6,645 nt of DNA from contig JABGZU010000095.1 in assembly GCA_018674605.1 (NCBI GenBank), positions 1 through 6,645 of the forward strand, given 5' to 3'. A model generated the notes under the pieces. That model saw only the letters and a program-made list of their open reading frames with translations. It did not search any database and was not told the DNA's origin. The position numbers and the translations under genes were made by a program. Shown here one piece after another: positions 5,463 through 6,645 of the stretch; position 1 is the stretch's first letter; the number at the start of each line of letters is the position of its first letter. The stretch is from Candidatus Nitrosopumilus sp. GTDB taxonomy: Archaea > Thermoproteota > Nitrososphaeria > Nitrososphaerales > Nitrosopumilaceae.

Positions 5463-5765
5463 ATGGCTGGAGGAAAGAATTCAACTACAAACAAGCAGGG
5501 CGGTTCTAAAGATTCAAAGAAAAGTAAAAAAGACAAAGGCGATAGTGGTCCAAGAAAAGCCGAAATTACCGTTATGGTAAATGAAAAACAAGCAATGAAA
5601 ATAATTCAAAATTCTAAAGTAGTTACAGTTCAAGATCTTGCCAGACAGACAGGAGTCAAAATATCTGCTGCAAATGCATTTTTAAGAGAATCAGCAGCAA
5701 AAGGAACTGTTAAAAAAGTTGGCGGTTATGCAGGCCATCATTTGTATCAAGTAGTTTCTTCATAG
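5463..5765 (+). CDS. rps25e: Small-subunit ribosomal protein S25e
   Basis: This 100-residue protein is an archaeal/eukaryotic-type S25e, a component of the ribosomal small subunit that bacteria lack. Residues 1-35 form a flexible Lys/Gly/Ser-rich tail (GGKNSTTNKQGG, then SKKSKKDKGDSGPRK). From about 36 to 98 is a winged-helix fold: VMVNEKQAMKIIQ, then VVTVQDLARQTGVKISAANAFLRESAAKGTVKKV, ending HHLYQVVSS, in register by eye with the eukaryotic S25 core. ATG 5463 (MAGGKN) is chosen over the upstream in-frame ATG 5412, because the TATA box sits between the two and the extra 17 residues do not look ribosomal. The stop codon lies inside the end of the convergent gene at 5747, a 19-base tail-to-tail overlap. 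Confidence 0.93.
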   Translation: MAGGKNSTTNKQGGSKDSKKSKKDKGDSGPRKAEITVMVNEKQAMKIIQNSKVVTVQDLARQTGVKISAANAFLRESAAKGTVKKVGGYAGHHLYQVVSS

Positions 5766-6127
5766 AGACGCAAAACATCACCAGGTTTTACATTCTTTAA
5801 TTCATCAATATCTCCATTGATTTTTCCAATAGGAGTCATAGTTTTTGAAGAATTGACATTACCTACAAAAAAACAGATACTTCCAGTAGAAGGTAAGAAT
5901 GCCACATCTCCTTTTTTAAATTCAGATCTAGCTCGCTCAATTCCAGAATCAACACTAGTTTCAAAATAAACAATACTTTGACCCAATGTATGAGAATTTC
6001 CTTCTAACGGTAAAGATCTCATAATAGTTCCAACAGTTCTTGGAGAAAGATGTCTTTTTAGATCACAAGATAGTTTTACTTTTCCAGGGATTTCCAATAT
6101 CAATTGTTTTCGTGAAACTGAGGACAT
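5747..6127 (-). CDS. Cyclophilin-like domain protein (TM1367-like family)
   Basis: The single domain of 126 residues resembles the cyclophilin-like family (Pfam Cyclophil_like, COG2164): small beta-barrel proteins found in archaea and bacteria that share the cyclophilin fold, but for which prolyl isomerase activity is not established. Recognisable segments are LSPRTVGTIMRSLPLEGNSH (28-47), IVYFET (52-57), FKKGDVAFLPSTGSICFFVG (70-89) and GKINGDIDELKNVKPGDVLRL (101-121). There is no signal peptide, so it is probably cytosolic. ATG 6127 is listed as start, but an in-frame TTG at 6133 (two codons earlier) lies 25-26 bases from the TATA box at 6155-6162. Either a leaderless TTG start or an ATG with a 5-6 base leader is possible. 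It is divergent from rpoK and overlaps S25e by 19 bases. Confidence 0.82.
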   Translation of the reverse strand: MSSVSRKQLILEIPGKVKLSCDLKRHLSPRTVGTIMRSLPLEGNSHTLGQSIVYFETSVDSGIERARSEFKKGDVAFLPSTGSICFFVGNVNSSKTMTPIGKINGDIDELKNVKPGDVLRLYEETT

Positions 6128-6154
6128 ACTCAATTTGACCTTAAAATGATTAGA

Positions 6155-6162
6155 TTATATAA
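6155..6162. promoter_or_regulatory. Palindromic TATA box shared by rpoK and the cyclophilin-like gene
   Basis: TTATATAA is its own reverse complement. Its centre is 26-27 bases before the rpoK TTG at 6185 and 25-26 bases before the TTG at 6133 on the other strand. No second box is visible for either gene in the 57-base gap. Flanking BRE-like purines are present on both sides (GATTAGA on the plus strand, TTAAAACG on the minus strand). Confidence 0.6.
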
Positions 6163-6184
6163 CGTTTTAAGAAAATTTTCGTAG

Positions 6185-6645
6185 TTGTCTAAATCTGAAG
6201 AAGCATCAGTTAAATCTGAAGCAGTTGCATCTGAATCACTAGATGGCGAAGTAGATGCAAATTTAGGATTAAACAAAGCATTAGATACTTATCGAAAATT
6301 AATTGAAAAAAATGTAAAAAATCCAACAGAACCATTATCAGATAAAGAACAAGAGAAACTTGAAAATAGAATTAAAGAAATTGAAGAAAGAGAAGTAGTA
6401 GAAAGAGTAGAAGAACATGATCCAGTAGAAATTCCTTGCGAAAAGGAGCAAATTACAATTGGACCACCAACATTGACTAGATTTGAAAAAGCAAGAATTA
6501 TGGGAGCAAGAGCATTACAATTATCGTTAGGAGCACCACCATTTATTGCAATTCCAAAAGATGCAAGAATTTCATTAGACATCTCCATGGTAGAATTAGA
6601 GAAAAAGGTAATTCCAATTACAGTCAGAAGAGTATTACCAAATGG
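6185..6645 (+). CDS. rpoK: DNA-directed RNA polymerase subunit K (Rpb6/omega homologue), 3' end missing
   Basis: The window holds 153 codons plus two bases; the C-terminus lies beyond 6645. Residues about 96-153 (PTLTRFEKARIMGARALQLS through VIPITVRRVLPN) match the RpoK/Rpb6/omega core, which clamps the largest subunit of RNA polymerase and aids assembly. Compared with human RPB6 (TKYERARVLGTRALQIAM through IPIIIRRYLPDG), probably only about 15 residues are missing. About 95 residues precede the core, rich in Glu and Lys with a probable helical segment (LSDKEQEKLENRIKEIEEREVVERVEE). Many archaeal RpoK proteins are little more than the core, while eukaryotic RPB6 has an acidic N-terminal tail. 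The start is TTG 6185: an in-frame TAG lies immediately before it, there is no usable ATG before the core, and the TATA box spacing fits a leaderless transcript. Confidence 0.92.
   Translation, partial: MSKSEEASVKSEAVASESLDGEVDANLGLNKALDTYRKLIEKNVKNPTEPLSDKEQEKLENRIKEIEEREVVERVEEHDPVEIPCEKEQITIGPPTLTRFEKARIMGARALQLSLGAPPFIAIPKDARISLDISMVELEKKVIPITVRRVLPN

Noticed and set aside
6289..6588. Minus-strand open frame inside rpoK
   Set aside because: The Ser-rich translation is the antisense of Glu/Lys/Arg codons of rpoK.
1..6645. Mobile element, prophage or defence island
   Set aside because: All larger genes are housekeeping or ordinary conserved families, codon use looks uniform, and no transposase, integrase or tRNA attachment site is seen.

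Overview
This window looks like a housekeeping stretch of chromosome from a low-GC archaeon, most likely a marine ammonia-oxidising thaumarchaeote (Nitrosopumilus-like). The evidence is a threonyl-tRNA synthetase with the archaeal editing domain, ribosomal protein S25e, an RpoK/Rpb6 subunit with a long acidic N-terminal extension, a deoxyhypusine-synthase-family protein, strongly AT-biased codons, and TATA-like boxes about 26-28 bases before the start codons with no Shine-Dalgarno site (leaderless transcripts). The lineage is inferred from these features and was not tested by a search.

Layout: positions 1-242 are a gene-free, AT-rich array of degenerate repeats with a period of 10-11 bp, and 243-332 is plain spacer. 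On the minus strand, thrS (ATG at 3081) is followed after 7 bases by an agmatinase/ureohydrolase gene (1205 to 333), an evident two-gene operon. An unrecognised 111-residue gene (3479 to 3144) lies upstream of it. Facing away from it, on the plus strand, is a deoxyhypusine synthase-like gene (3592-4668). This converges, with 8 bases between stop codons, on a 70-residue putative zinc-binding protein (4889 to 4677). A 56-residue unrecognised frame (5115-5285) precedes the S25e gene (5463-5765). The S25e gene overlaps tail-to-tail by 19 bases with a cyclophilin-like gene (6127 to 5747). Finally rpoK starts divergently at 6185 and runs off the window end.

How they fit together: thrS, S25e, rpoK and possibly the deoxyhypusine synthase-like gene belong to translation and transcription. 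Agmatinase (putrescine formation) and the deoxyhypusine synthase-like enzyme (polyamine aminobutyl transfer) are a natural metabolic pair. The second carries sequence traits of the DHS-like/homospermidine-synthase branch rather than of the classical eukaryotic enzyme.

I see no tRNA, rRNA, CRISPR array, insertion sequence, defence gene or phage gene. The least explained DNA is the helically phased repeat array at the left edge. The other points of note are a palindromic TATA box apparently shared by rpoK and its divergent neighbour, and two small unrecognised or uncharacterised genes.
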